A DNA stretch of 64,000 nt from Pseudomonas fluorescens. GTDB taxonomy: Bacteria; Pseudomonadota; Gammaproteobacteria; Pseudomonadales; Pseudomonadaceae. The notes under the pieces are model-generated. The model was not told the DNA's origin, ran no database searches, and was given only the letters and a program-made list of their open reading frames with translations. Location of the stretch: assembly GCF_902497745.1 (NCBI RefSeq), contig NZ_CABVHJ010000015.1:40008-104007 (forward strand), read 5' to 3'. The position numbers and the translations under genes are program-made. How positions within the stretch are numbered: the stretch's first letter is position 1; each line of letters begins with the position of its first letter. Of the stretch, positions 38,766 through 48,465 are shown piece after piece.

Positions 38766-40700
38766 TCAAGCCCTGAACTGCCCCAGACTCGCCTTGAGCT
38801 GCGCCGCCAAACCATCCAGCACCTTGCCGCTCGCCGTGGTTTCCACCACCGCCTGCGCCGCTTTCTCGGCCTGCGCATGAATCGTTTCGACCCGCCCACG
38901 CACAGCCTGCGCACCCTGCGCCTGATGCGCCGCCGCTTGCGTCGCCAGACCAATCGCCGCATGCACTTGCTCAACCGATGCCTGTACTGACTGCTGCAAC
39001 CGCGCGCTGTCGCGCAACACCAGCAACCCTTCGCTGGCCTGACGCCCGGCCTGACTGATCGCCTCGACCGCTTCACGCGCGCCCTGCTGCAACGCGACGA
39101 TGTGCGCCTGAATATCGCCAGTAGAGCTTTGCGTTTTGCTGGCCAACGCCCGCACTTCGTCGGCCACCACCGCAAAGCCGCGCCCGGTTTCGCCGGCACG
39201 CGCCGCTTCGATGGCCGCGTTGAGCGCCAGCAGGTTGGTCTGCTCGGCTATCCCGTGGATCACCGTCAGCACCACTTCAATCTGCTCACTCTGCTGCGCC
39301 AGCCGCTCGATGACTTTCGCTCCGGTGTCGACCTGCCCCGCCAGCGCTTCGATCAGACTGCCGACCTTGGCGGAGGTGCGAGTGTTTTCGTCAGTCGCCT
39401 GACGAATATCCACAACCTGCTTCAACGCCGCTTGCATCGCATGGCTTTCCGATTGCGCTTCATCCGCCATTTGCGACAGTGCGCGCAAACTCTCCGCCAC
39501 TTCATCACGCTGCATACCCGCCGCCGCATCTGCACCGGCATTGCGCAGGGTCATCGCACCAATCTCGACGCCGGTACGCTGCGCAACATCACCCGCCTCA
39601 CGCACGATCGGTTGCAACTTATCCACAAAGCGATTGACCGCCGAGGCCATGTCGCCGATTTCGTCTTTGCTGTTGATCTGCACACGCTTGGTCAGGTCGC
39701 CCTCACCCGCCGCCAGGTCATCCATCGCTGCGTTGAGCATCTTCAGGCGATTGACGACGCGATGGCCGAGCACGACTGCCAGCAACAGCAACACGCCGCA
39801 ACCGACCAGCGCCAGTCCCATGCCGATCCGCCAGCGCAGGGTCGCGGCCGCCTCTTGAACAGTATTGGCGGTATTGGCTTTCATCTCGACGGCCGTTGAC
39901 TGCGCTGATTGCAGGCGCGACTGCATGGCTTTGGCACTGTCCGCTGCGGCGCCCTTGAGGCTGTCGCCGACCAGTTGATCACTGCTCGCGATCAACGCCG
40001 AGAAGCGCTTGTCCAGTGCCGCCAGATCGGTTTCCACTGAGGCCGTGGACACCCCCATCAGCACTTTGCCGATTTCCACGCCATTGGGATTGATCGATGC
40101 CTCGAGGTAGTAAACCGATGGATCGTTTTTCGCCGCATCCAGAACTTTATCCAGCGCGCGCTCGCCCTGGCCTTTTTCCAGCAAAGCCTTGTTGATCGGA
40201 TTTTCGCGATTGAGATAGCGGGTCAGGTGCTGGCCGGTAGCGTCGTCGTAGACCACGAACAGCACATTGGGATTGCGCTGGGCCCGGCGGGCGAACTCGG
40301 ACAGGGTCGGCACGTCGCTGTCCCACATGGCGCGCGGCGCAACGGAGGCGAGCAACTGCGCCATGTCATTGGCCGAATCCTTCAGATCCTTTTCCAGCGT
40401 CGCTCGCAACTGCGCCTGCTCGTCTTTCAGCCGCGAAGACAGACCGGCAGTCAGGCGCTGACGAGTGCTGGCAGACAAGGCATCGAGGCTCGACGTGACT
40501 TCACGCCCCGCCTGCTCAAGTTCGCCGGAGAGTTTCTGGCTGTCGGCGCCGAGGCGCACCGCCAGATCAGCTTCCAGCGCCGTGACGGTGCTCCGCGTCA
40601 GGGCAACGGCCACCAACACCTGCACCAAAAGGGCGATACCAAGGGTAACGAACACGGGGCGCAACAAACGGCTTTGTAACAGTGAGAGAACGGCCGACAC
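38766..40700 (-). CDS. Methyl-accepting chemotaxis protein
   Basis: A 644-residue chemoreceptor. TM1 is at about residues 14-32 (FVTLGIALLVQVLVAVAL), a mostly helical periplasmic domain of about 280 residues follows, TM2 contains GMGLALVGCGVLLLLAVVLG, then a HAMP segment (GDLTKRVQINSKDEIGDM) and the cytoplasmic signalling hairpin with IAEQTNLLALNAAIEAARAG. The ligand is not evident. The frame is open upstream to 40796, but the GTG at 40700 has GAGG eight bases before it, while the ATG at 40727 has no ribosome-binding site; GTG is preferred. No CheR-binding pentapeptide is seen at the end (SLGQFRA). Confidence 0.92.
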   Translation of the reverse strand: MSAVLSLLQSRLLRPVFVTLGIALLVQVLVAVALTRSTVTALEADLAVRLGADSQKLSGELEQAGREVTSSLDALSASTRQRLTAGLSSRLKDEQAQLRATLEKDLKDSANDMAQLLASVAPRAMWDSDVPTLSEFARRAQRNPNVLFVVYDDATGQHLTRYLNRENPINKALLEKGQGERALDKVLDAAKNDPSVYYLEASINPNGVEIGKVLMGVSTASVETDLAALDKRFSALIASSDQLVGDSLKGAAADSAKAMQSRLQSAQSTAVEMKANTANTVQEAAATLRWRIGMGLALVGCGVLLLLAVVLGHRVVNRLKMLNAAMDDLAAGEGDLTKRVQINSKDEIGDMASAVNRFVDKLQPIVREAGDVAQRTGVEIGAMTLRNAGADAAAGMQRDEVAESLRALSQMADEAQSESHAMQAALKQVVDIRQATDENTRTSAKVGSLIEALAGQVDTGAKVIERLAQQSEQIEVVLTVIHGIAEQTNLLALNAAIEAARAGETGRGFAVVADEVRALASKTQSSTGDIQAHIVALQQGAREAVEAISQAGRQASEGLLVLRDSARLQQSVQASVEQVHAAIGLATQAAAHQAQGAQAVRGRVETIHAQAEKAAQAVVETTASGKVLDGLAAQLKASLGQFRA

Positions 40701-40792
40701 TGTGAATACCTCTACTTCTGACGCCATTAATTTGATGGCACTCTTGTAGGCAGATTCACAGCAAAGGTCATGCCGTCCAACAGGCATAAACG

Positions 40793-40826
40793 ACAAAGGC
40801 CCCGATTAAGGGGCCTTTGTGTTTTT
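40793..40826. terminator. Terminator between purA and the chemoreceptor gene
   Basis: ACAAAGGCCCC-GATTAA-GGGGCCTTTGT is a perfect 11 bp stem 20 bases beyond the purA stop. The T run (GTTTTT) is on the plus-strand side, but the stem should also stop minus-strand transcripts from purA. Confidence 0.82.
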
Positions 40827-40840
40827 ACATCAACGACTTA

Positions 40841-42130
40841 TCAAGCAAACGGATGACGCAGAACGATGGTTTCGTTGCGGTCCGGGCCCGTCGAAATAAT
40901 GTCGATCGGCGCGCCGATCAACTCTTCAACGCGTTTGATGTAGGCACGAGCGTTAGCTGGCAGCTCTTCCAGGGTTTTCGCACCCACGGTCGATTCGGTC
41001 CAGCCCGGCACTTCTTCGTACACAGGCTGCAGGCCTACGTAGCTGTCAGCGTCGGTCGGAGCAACGGCATTGCCCTGCGCATCTTTGTAGCCGACGCAGA
41101 TGTTGATGGTTTCCAGGCCGTCGAGTACGTCCAGCTTGGTCAGGCAGATGCCCGAGATGCTGTTCACATCGATCGCGCGACGCAGGATAACGGCGTCGAA
41201 CCAGCCGCAACGACGGGCACGGCCGGTGGTCGCGCCGAACTCGTGACCTTGCTTGGCCAGATGCGCGCCGACGTCGTCGAACAGCTCGGTCGGGAACGGA
41301 CCCGAACCGACGCGAGTGGTGTAAGCCTTGGTGATGCCCAGGATGTAATCCAGGAACATCGGGCCAACGCCGGAACCGGTCGCCACGCCACCAGCGGTGG
41401 TGTTGGAGCTGGTCACGTACGGGTAGGTACCGTGGTCGATGTCGAGCAACGAACCCTGGGCGCCTTCGAACATGATGTCTTTGCCGGCGCGACGCAGGTC
41501 GTGCAGCTCAGCGGTGACGTCGAGCATCAGCGGCTTGAGCAGCTCGGCGTATTCCTTGCACTCGGCCAGGGTCTTTTCGAACTCGATGGCCGGCTCTTTG
41601 TAGTACCCGACCAGCATGAAGTTGTGGTAATCCACCAGTTCACGCAGCTTGTCTTCGAAGCGCGGCATGTTCAGCAGGTCGCCAACACGCAGGCCACGAC
41701 GAGCAACCTTGTCTTCGTACGCCGGGCCGATGCCGCGACCGGTAGTACCGATCTTCAGCTCGCCACGGGCCTTTTCACGGGCCTGGTCCAGCGCCACGTG
41801 GAAGGACAGGATCAGCGGGCAGGACGGGCTGATACGCAGACGCTCACGCACTGGTACGCCTTTCTCTTCCAGCTTGGTGATCTCGCGCAGCAGGGCGTCA
41901 GGTGCAACCACCACGCCGTTGCCGATCAGGCACTGCACGCCTTCGCGCAGCACGCCCGACGGAATCAGGTGCAAAACGGTTTTTTCGCCGTCGATCACCA
42001 GGGTGTGACCAGCGTTGTGGCCACCTTGGTAGCGCACTACGGCGGCAGCATGTTCGGTCAGCAGATCAACGATCTTGCCTTTGCCCTCATCACCCCATTG
42101 GGTGCCCAGGACTACGACATTCTTACCCAT
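40841..42130 (-). CDS. purA: Adenylosuccinate synthetase
   Basis: A 429-residue enzyme that makes adenylosuccinate from IMP, aspartate and GTP, the first committed step to AMP. The P-loop-like GTQWGDEGKGKIVDLL is at residues 8-23, with TTGRGIGPAYEDKVARRGLR and GAQGSLLDIDHGTYPYVTSS. The ATG at 42130 has GAGGA upstream and gives the usual MGKNVVVLG start. It follows hisZ after 54 bases on the same strand. Confidence 0.97.
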   Translation of the reverse strand: MGKNVVVLGTQWGDEGKGKIVDLLTEHAAAVVRYQGGHNAGHTLVIDGEKTVLHLIPSGVLREGVQCLIGNGVVVAPDALLREITKLEEKGVPVRERLRISPSCPLILSFHVALDQAREKARGELKIGTTGRGIGPAYEDKVARRGLRVGDLLNMPRFEDKLRELVDYHNFMLVGYYKEPAIEFEKTLAECKEYAELLKPLMLDVTAELHDLRRAGKDIMFEGAQGSLLDIDHGTYPYVTSSNTTAGGVATGSGVGPMFLDYILGITKAYTTRVGSGPFPTELFDDVGAHLAKQGHEFGATTGRARRCGWFDAVILRRAIDVNSISGICLTKLDVLDGLETINICVGYKDAQGNAVAPTDADSYVGLQPVYEEVPGWTESTVGAKTLEELPANARAYIKRVEELIGAPIDIISTGPDRNETIVLRHPFA

Positions 42131-42184
42131 AACACTTGTCCTCATTCGCGCAAACTTGGTGCCGGCGATGGCCGGCAGGAAAAC

Positions 42185-43372
42185 TCAAGAAGCCAGTGGC
42201 GATACTTGCCAAAGCCCGTTCTGCTGAATCAATTGCCGGTCGCAGTCCGCATCACGGGCGGCGGCCAAAGGTTGTCCAGGCAAAGCCTGAACGACACGCT
42301 GACCCTCACTGCGCAACTGGCAAACCTGCTGCCAGAGTGCCGCATCCGTACTGTCAGGCATCCAGATACCGCCAGACGGTAGCTCGATCTCAGCACGCCC
42401 CAGGGTCACCAGGGTTTTCAAATCGGTGGAAAAGCCAGTCGCTGGACGGGCGCGACCAAAGTCAGCGCCGATGTCATCGTAACGACCGCCCTGAGCGATG
42501 GACTGGCCAACACCCGGCACGAACACCGCGAACACCACACCGGTGTGGTAGTGGTAGCCACGCAGTTCACCCAGATCGAAGTACAGCGGCAGCTCCGGGA
42601 AGCGCGCCGACAGACGCTCGGCGATTGCCAGCAAATCTTCCAGTGCCGCCAGAACCGGCGCCGGTGCATTGGCCAGACGCTCGCGGGCAGCACTCAGCAC
42701 TTCACGGCCGCCGCACAGATCAACCAGCGCGCGCAGCATGCCGGACAAGTCTGCCGGCAAGCCTTCGGTCAAGGTAATGACCTCGTCGATGGCCTTGCGT
42801 TGCAACGCGTCGAACAAGTGCTGCTCGACTTCACCGGACAGACCGGCGGCACGGGCCAGACCACGGTAGATACCGACATGACCGAGGTCCATGTGCACAT
42901 CCGGCACATCGGCCAGTTGCAGCATGGCCAGCATCAGGCTGATCACTTCAACGTCGCTGCTCGGGCTGGCATCGCCGTACAACTCGGCGCCCAACTGAAT
43001 CGGGCTGCGCGAGGACGACAGTGCACGCGGCTGGGCGTGCAGCACGCTGCCGGCGTAGCACAGACGGCTCGGACCTTCGCGACGCAGGGTATGCGCATCG
43101 ATGCGCGCCACTTGCGGCGTGATGTCGGCACGGAAACCCATCTGCCGGCCCGACTGCGGGTCGATGACCTTGAAGGTACGCAGATCCAGGTCCTGGCCCG
43201 CGCCGGTCAGCAGGGATTCCAGGTACTCGATATGGGGAGTCACGACAAACTCGTAACCCCAGCTCTGGAACAGATCCAACACCTGACGACGCGCGACTTC
43301 AATGCGCGCCGCCTCCGGTGGCAGTACTTCTTCGATGCCATCTGGCAGCAGCCAGCGGTCTACCGTTGCCAT
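42185..43372 (-). CDS. hisZ: ATP phosphoribosyltransferase regulatory subunit HisZ
   Basis: A 395-residue paralogue of histidyl-tRNA synthetase that joins the short-form HisG catalytic subunit in the first step of histidine synthesis. Signs are WLLPDGIEEVLPPEA at the N-terminus, motif-2-like FRADITPQVARIDAHTL near residue 80 and YDDIGADFGRARPATGFSTD near 320; the C-terminal anticodon-binding domain of a true HisRS is absent. The ATG at 43372 has AAGGGGAA upstream. Placed between hflC and purA, as is usual in Pseudomonas. Confidence 0.94.
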   Translation of the reverse strand: MATVDRWLLPDGIEEVLPPEAARIEVARRQVLDLFQSWGYEFVVTPHIEYLESLLTGAGQDLDLRTFKVIDPQSGRQMGFRADITPQVARIDAHTLRREGPSRLCYAGSVLHAQPRALSSSRSPIQLGAELYGDASPSSDVEVISLMLAMLQLADVPDVHMDLGHVGIYRGLARAAGLSGEVEQHLFDALQRKAIDEVITLTEGLPADLSGMLRALVDLCGGREVLSAARERLANAPAPVLAALEDLLAIAERLSARFPELPLYFDLGELRGYHYHTGVVFAVFVPGVGQSIAQGGRYDDIGADFGRARPATGFSTDLKTLVTLGRAEIELPSGGIWMPDSTDAALWQQVCQLRSEGQRVVQALPGQPLAAARDADCDRQLIQQNGLWQVSPLAS

Positions 43373-43685
43373 TACGCCATTCCCCTTTGATCCGGGCGGC
43401 CAGCCTGCGGGCGAGCCTTGAGTGAAGCAGAAAATGACCGGTTCGTTCAAAACGCACGCGCATGAACGACGCGGCGAAAGGCCTGTTACCGGCTTCGCCC
43501 ATCACTTTCCTCGAAATACTCTCGGGCCATTCAACCCGATGCCTGCAACAAAAAACAGCAATCAAACGTGCAGACGCAAAAAAGCCGGGAATTTCCCGGC
43601 TGCCGCATCATACACACGTTTTCCCAAAGGATCACCCCGCCCGAGGTATTAGCCGCCGGGCGGAATGATTCAAGTCAACGGCGTA
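43373..43685. other. Intergenic region hisZ-hflC
   Basis: 313 bases without a convincing gene. It holds the hflC terminator (43578-43601) and must hold the hisZ promoter. I looked for the small DUF2065 (YjeT) gene that often lies here and found no such frame. Confidence 0.6.
43578..43601 (-). terminator. Intrinsic terminator downstream of hflC
   Basis: On the minus strand AGCCGGGAAATTCCCGGCT is followed by TTTTT, about 85 bases after the hflC stop. Confidence 0.88.
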
Positions 43686-44555
43686 TCAAGGCTTGGCCTT
43701 TTCCAGGTAGTGGAAAAAGTCGCTGCTTGGGTCGAGGACCAATACGTCGGATTTGTTCGCGAAGCTTTCACGGTAGGCGCGCAGGCTACGATAGAAACTG
43801 TAGAACTCCTGATCCTGACCGTAGGCCTTGGAGTAGATCGCAGCGGCCTGGGCGTCGCCATCACCGCGAACCTCTTCAGATTCACGATAGGCTTCCGCCA
43901 GCAGCACGCGGCGTTGACGATCGGCGTCGGCACGGATGCCTTCAGCCAGTTCGTTACCCTTGGCGCGGTGCTCGCGAGCTTCACGCTCACGCTCGGTGCT
44001 CATACGTTCGAACACGCTGCGGTTCACTTCTTTCGGCAGATCGATGGCCTTCACCCGGACATCGACAACTTCGATACCCAGCTCTTTTTCCGCCATCTTG
44101 TTCAGTGATGCAGTGATGTCAGCCATCAGTGCGTCACGCTCACCCGACACCACTTCGTGCAGGGTGCGCTTACCGAACTGGTCACGCAGACCGGATTCCA
44201 GACGACGGGACAGACGCTCGTCGGCGATTTGCTTGAGGCCGGAAGTCGCGGTGTAGAAGCGCTCGGCATCTTTCACGCGCCACTTGGCGTAGGCATCGAC
44301 CATCACGGCTTTCTTTTCCAGGGTCAGGAAGCGCTGTGTCGGTGCATCCAGCGTCATCAGACGTGCGTCGAATTTACGCACCTGGTTAACGTAAGGCACT
44401 TTCACATGCAGACCCGGCTGAACATCCGCCTGAACCACACGACCGAATTGCAGCAGCACCGCACGCTCGGTCTGAGCGACGATGTAGAAGCAGTTCCAGC
44501 CCACCAGTACCACAACAACGCCAACGATCAGGGCGATCAGCGATTTATTGCTCAT
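43686..44555 (-). CDS. hflC: HflC, modulator of FtsH protease
   Basis: A 289-residue SPFH/prohibitin protein with one N-terminal membrane anchor (LIALIVGVVVVLVGWNCFYIV) and the band-7 domain (TERAVLLQFGRVV; ERMSTEREREAREHRAKG). With HflK it forms a membrane complex that controls access to FtsH. Its ATG overlaps the hflK stop (TGATGA), so the two are translationally coupled. Confidence 0.96.
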   Translation of the reverse strand: MSNKSLIALIVGVVVVLVGWNCFYIVAQTERAVLLQFGRVVQADVQPGLHVKVPYVNQVRKFDARLMTLDAPTQRFLTLEKKAVMVDAYAKWRVKDAERFYTATSGLKQIADERLSRRLESGLRDQFGKRTLHEVVSGERDALMADITASLNKMAEKELGIEVVDVRVKAIDLPKEVNRSVFERMSTEREREAREHRAKGNELAEGIRADADRQRRVLLAEAYRESEEVRGDGDAQAAAIYSKAYGQDQEFYSFYRSLRAYRESFANKSDVLVLDPSSDFFHYLEKAKP

Positions 44556-45727
44556 CAGCGGGTCTCCCTTGTGCGCGACTGCGGCAGGTCAGTGACATGC
44601 GGCGTGACGTCCGTGTTGTTGCTGGCGGCAGCCGAACCGGTGACCGGTGCATTGCTGCCCGAACTGTTCTGAATCATTTTGTCCAACGGCAGGTAAAGCA
44701 GGTTGCTCTGGCCGTTTTTGTTACCGGTCACGAGTACCTTGCTGGTGTTGCTGAAGACTTCCTGCATGGTGTCCAGGTACAGACGCTGGCGGGTAACTTC
44801 AGGTGCCTTGCGATACTCGGCGACCAGTTTGGTAAAGCGATCGGCTTCACCCTTGGCGCGCGAGACCGTTTCGTCACGATAACCGTTGGCATCCTCGAGG
44901 ATACGCTGGGCCTGACCACGGGCTTCCGGCACGACGCCGTTGGCGTAGGTTTCAGCCTGGTTGCGCGAACGCTGCTCGTCTTCACGGGCGCGGATCACGT
45001 CATCGAAGGCTTCCTGCACTTCACGCGGTGCCGCTGCGCTCTGTACGTTGACCTGAGTGACGGTGATACCGGTGCGATAGGTATCGAGGAAGCGTTGCAG
45101 ACGCTCCTTGATTTCGCTGGCCATCAACTCACGACCTTCGGTCAGGACCTGGTCCATGGCAGTGGAACCCACCACGTGGCGCAGGGCGCTGTCGGTCGCG
45201 TGCTGCAGGCTGATTTCCGGCTGATCAACGTTCAGCACGAAGTCCTGCAGATTGCTGATCTTGTACTGCACGGTCAGCGGCACTTCGACGATATTCTCGT
45301 CCTCGGTCAGCATCTGGCCCTGCTTGGTGTAGGCACGCTCACGCGTGACGTTTTCCATGTACTTCTTGTCGATCGGCGGGAAGTAGATGTTCAGGCCCGG
45401 GCCGACAGTCTCGTAGTACTTGCCGAAACGCAGCACCACGGCTTGTTCCTGCTCATCGACCACGTAGACCGCGCTGTACAGCCAGACAGCCGCCAGCACA
45501 ACGAGGCCGATGCCGAGCAGACCGCCGAAGCCGCCACTGCTCTTGCCCGAACCACCGCCGTCATCACCACGTTTCTTACCACCACCGAACAACCCGTTCA
45601 GGCTTTCCTGCAGCTTTCGGAAGGCCTCGTCGAGATCCGGTGGCCCCTTGCGGTCGCCGTTATTGCGGCGTTTGCCACCCCAAGGATCCTGATTATTCGA
45701 GTTGCCACCCGGCTCATTCCAAGCCAT
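44555..45727 (-). CDS. hflK: HflK, modulator of FtsH protease
   Basis: A 390-residue SPFH protein, partner of HflC. It has a Gly/Asn/Lys-rich cytosolic N-terminus (MAWNEPGGNSNNQDPWGG), one membrane segment (LLGIGLVVLAAVWLYSAVYVV) and the band-7 domain (DEQEQAVVLRFGKYYETV; AAAPREVQEAFDDVIRAREDE). The frame runs upstream to 45805, but the GGAGAGCGCT before the ATG at 45727 and the family N-terminus set the start. Confidence 0.96.
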   Translation of the reverse strand: MAWNEPGGNSNNQDPWGGKRRNNGDRKGPPDLDEAFRKLQESLNGLFGGGKKRGDDGGGSGKSSGGFGGLLGIGLVVLAAVWLYSAVYVVDEQEQAVVLRFGKYYETVGPGLNIYFPPIDKKYMENVTRERAYTKQGQMLTEDENIVEVPLTVQYKISNLQDFVLNVDQPEISLQHATDSALRHVVGSTAMDQVLTEGRELMASEIKERLQRFLDTYRTGITVTQVNVQSAAAPREVQEAFDDVIRAREDEQRSRNQAETYANGVVPEARGQAQRILEDANGYRDETVSRAKGEADRFTKLVAEYRKAPEVTRQRLYLDTMQEVFSNTSKVLVTGNKNGQSNLLYLPLDKMIQNSSGSNAPVTGSAAASNNTDVTPHVTDLPQSRTRETR

Positions 45728-45823
45728 AGCGCTCTCCATCTGATAAAGCAAAGACGCACCCACGGCGCGCCGACCAATGCTACAGAATGCCTGCCGTTGC
45801 GGCACAACCGCTTTGTCAGGCTT

Positions 45824-47125
45824 TTATTGCAAAGTGTGTTGCTCGATGAATTCCATCGGCTGCAATCCTTCGCGGCTTACCAGTCGATTCAGCTCGACCC
45901 GGGGCAAACGAACGGCCAGCAGACTGATGCCTTCTTCGTCGTGCTCTTCTTTCTGCACCGCACCGAGTTCGAAAAACTGCGCACGCAGTCGCGCGAATCG
46001 TTGCGGCAAGCGCAAGGTACCGATAAACAAATCACTGCCAAGTAATTCGGCGATGGCTTGCTCAAGCAATTCCAGACCACTGCCATCACGCGCCGACAGC
46101 CAGACCCGCTGGGGCTTGCCGTTTTCGTCGCGCTGGATTTGTGGCTCAACGCCTTCAAGCAAATCGAGTTTGTTATAGACCTCGAGGATCGGCAAGTCCT
46201 GGGCACCAATCTCGCCCAGCACCACCATCACCTGCTCGATCTGCAACATGCGATCCGGTTCTGCCGCATCGATCACGTGCAACAGCAGATCGGAATTGCT
46301 CGACTCTTCGAGGGTAGACCGAAATGCCTCGACCAGCTTGTGCGGCAAGTGACGAATGAAGCCCACGGTGTCCGCCAGGACAATCGGCCCCAGGTCGTCC
46401 AGTTCCAGACGGCGCAGGGTCGGGTCCAGCGTGGCGAACAATTGGTCGGCCGCGTAGACGTCGGATTTCGTCACGTTGTTGAAGAGTGTGGACTTGCCGG
46501 CGTTGGTGTAGCCCACCAGCGACACGGTAGGAATGTCCGCACGGGAGCGACCACGTCGCGATTGCTCGCGCTGGCTGCGCACCTTCTCCAGCCGGCCCTT
46601 GATCTGGCGCAGGCGGACCCGCAGCAAACGGCGGTCGGTTTCCAGCTGGGTTTCACCCGGACCGCGCATGCCGATACCGCCACCCTGACGTTCAAGGTGA
46701 GTCCAGCCGCGAACCAGCCGCGTGCTCATGTGGTCAAGCTGGGCCAGTTCGACCTGGAGCTTGCCTTCATGGGTACGGGCGCGCTGGGCGAAAATATCGA
46801 GAATCAGACCGGTACGGTCGATCACGCGACACTCGAAAACGCGTTCGAGGTTACGTTCCTGACTGGGCGTGAGGATGTGATTGAAAATCACCAGATCGGC
46901 TTCTTCAGCCTTGACCAGGTCGCGCAGTTCCTCGACCTTGCCGCTGCCGATCAGGTATTTGGCGGTTGGCCGATGACGCGGCACGTTAAAAAACGCAACG
47001 GTCTCGGCGCCGGCCGAATTAGCCAATTCCTGAAACTCCTGCGGATCTTCGCGCGCCTCAGGGTCCTGTCCATCCAAGTGAACGAGGATGACTCGTTCAC
47101 CACCACCGTGGCGCTCAAAGAACAA
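45824..47125 (-). CDS. hflX: GTPase HflX
   Basis: A 433-residue ribosome-associated GTPase that splits stalled or stress-arrested ribosomes. The N-terminal HflX domain (residues 1-190, with GGGIGMRGPGETQLETDRR) is followed by a GTPase domain with G1 GYTNAGKSTLFN near residue 205, DTVGFIRHLP (G3) and NKLDLLEG (G4). The start is TTG at 47125, with AGGAG six bases upstream and the usual (M)FFERHGGGE start. It follows hfq after 12 bases. Confidence 0.95.
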   Translation of the reverse strand: MFFERHGGGERVILVHLDGQDPEAREDPQEFQELANSAGAETVAFFNVPRHRPTAKYLIGSGKVEELRDLVKAEEADLVIFNHILTPSQERNLERVFECRVIDRTGLILDIFAQRARTHEGKLQVELAQLDHMSTRLVRGWTHLERQGGGIGMRGPGETQLETDRRLLRVRLRQIKGRLEKVRSQREQSRRGRSRADIPTVSLVGYTNAGKSTLFNNVTKSDVYAADQLFATLDPTLRRLELDDLGPIVLADTVGFIRHLPHKLVEAFRSTLEESSNSDLLLHVIDAAEPDRMLQIEQVMVVLGEIGAQDLPILEVYNKLDLLEGVEPQIQRDENGKPQRVWLSARDGSGLELLEQAIAELLGSDLFIGTLRLPQRFARLRAQFFELGAVQKEEHDEEGISLLAVRLPRVELNRLVSREGLQPMEFIEQHTLQ

Positions 47126-47137
47126 AGGAGACTCCTA

Positions 47138-47398
47138 TCAGGCGTTACCTGGCTCAGCGTCACCTGCTTCGGATTCGGTTGCGCTAGGCAGACGAATTGG
47201 ACGAACCGGCACTACTGTCGAGATAGCGTGTTTGTAAACCATCTGGCTTACGGTGTTTTTCAGCAGGATCACGAACTGGTCGAACGACTCGATCGTGCCT
47301 TGCAGTTTGATACCGTTGACCAGATAGATGGAAACCCCAACTTTCTCTTTACGTAAAGTATTCAAGTAAGGGTCTTGTAGCGAATGCCCTTTTGACAT
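47138..47398 (-). CDS. hfq: RNA chaperone Hfq
   Basis: An 86-residue Sm-like hexameric protein that pairs small RNAs with mRNAs. Sm1 (VSIYLVNGIKLQGTIESFDQFVILL) and Sm2 (QMVYKHAISTVVP) are complete; the C-terminal tail after residue 68 is short and acidic, as in pseudomonads. AAGGAG eight bases before the ATG at 47398 decides against the ATG three codons upstream. Confidence 0.97.
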   Translation of the reverse strand: MSKGHSLQDPYLNTLRKEKVGVSIYLVNGIKLQGTIESFDQFVILLKNTVSQMVYKHAISTVVPVRPIRLPSATESEAGDAEPGNA

Positions 47399-47493
47399 GT
47401 GCCGCACTCCTTTAAGGATTCAATAATAAAAAATAGGTAATTCAGATGGCTTTGGCCGTCACACCCCCAAGGATAGACGGCAATTGCAAGGAC

Positions 47494-48465
47494 TCAGCTC
47501 AATATGGAGATGGTCCCAAGGTATTTCAAGGCGCGTGGCAGATTGTCGCAATCAAGACTGTCCAGCCAGTGTATATCTTCCCAGCTGCGCAGCCAGGTGA
47601 ACTGGCGTTTGGCCAATTGGCGCGTGGCGATGATGCCGCGCTCCTGCATTTCGGCCAATGTCAGCTTGCCATCCAGGTAGTCCCAGACTTGGCGGTAGCC
47701 TACCGCACGTATAGACGGCAACCCCGAATGCAGGTCACTTCTTTTACGCAGGGCTACGACCTCGTCGATGAACCCCTGTTCCAACATATTTGTGAATCTT
47801 TGTTTAATGCGCTCGTGCAATACCTGACGATTTGCCGGGGCAATGGCCAAGTTCGCGACAGTATAGGGCAATTGTTGCAGTCCCGAAGCGGCTGCTTCAG
47901 TACTTTGCGCAGATTGTTGCAGGCGCAGCTCGGTCATGCTCTGACCACTGACCCGATAAACTTCCAGCGCGCGACTCAGGCGCTGCGGATCGTTCGGGTG
48001 AATCCGCGCCGCTGACACCGGGTCGATGATCGCCAACTGATCGTGCAAGGCTTGCCAGCCAAGGCGTGCAGCCTCTTCTTCGATCTGCGCGCGGACTTCG
48101 GGGTCGGCGGCAGGCATGTCTGCCAGACCTTCGACCAGAGCCTTGTAATAGAGCATCGTGCCACCGACCAGCAGCGGAATTTTTCCGCGTGCGGTGATCT
48201 CGGCCATGGCTTGCAGGGCATCGCGACGGAAATCTGCAGCTGAATAGGCTTCGGCAGGATCAAGAATATCGATCAGACGGTGCGGATATTTGGCCAGCAG
48301 TTCTTTCGAAGGCTTGGCAGTGCCAATGTCCATGCCGCGATAGACCAGCGCCGAATCGACACTGATCAACTCGCACGGCAGCACCTTGGTCAGCTCGATG
48401 GCCAGATCGGTCTTGCCCGCAGCGGTCGGGCCCATCAGGAAAATCGCTGGAGGAAGCTGGCTCAT
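47494..48465 (-). CDS. miaA: tRNA dimethylallyltransferase MiaA
   Basis: A 323-residue enzyme that adds the dimethylallyl group to A37 of tRNAs reading UNN codons. The P-loop MGPTAAGKTDLA lies near residues 11-22 and DSALVYRGMDIGTAKP at 37-52, with the catalytic threonine in VGGTMLYYKAL. Its ATG at 48465 overlaps the mutL stop (TGATG), indicating coupling. hfq follows after 95 bases. Confidence 0.96.
   Translation of the reverse strand: MSQLPPAIFLMGPTAAGKTDLAIELTKVLPCELISVDSALVYRGMDIGTAKPSKELLAKYPHRLIDILDPAEAYSAADFRRDALQAMAEITARGKIPLLVGGTMLYYKALVEGLADMPAADPEVRAQIEEEAARLGWQALHDQLAIIDPVSAARIHPNDPQRLSRALEVYRVSGQSMTELRLQQSAQSTEAAASGLQQLPYTVANLAIAPANRQVLHERIKQRFTNMLEQGFIDEVVALRKRSDLHSGLPSIRAVGYRQVWDYLDGKLTLAEMQERGIIATRQLAKRQFTWLRSWEDIHWLDSLDCDNLPRALKYLGTISILS

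Noticed and set aside
40817..42382. 521-codon plus-strand open frame opposite purA
   Set aside because: Shadow of purA; composition is unlike a real protein.
43299..43565. 88-codon minus-strand frame in the hisZ-hflC gap as a DUF2065 (YjeT) gene
   Set aside because: The translation lacks the hydrophobic helices of YjeT and overlaps hisZ in another frame.
44597..46045. 482-codon plus-strand open frame opposite hflK
   Set aside because: Antisense to hflK and the end of hflX; no motif.
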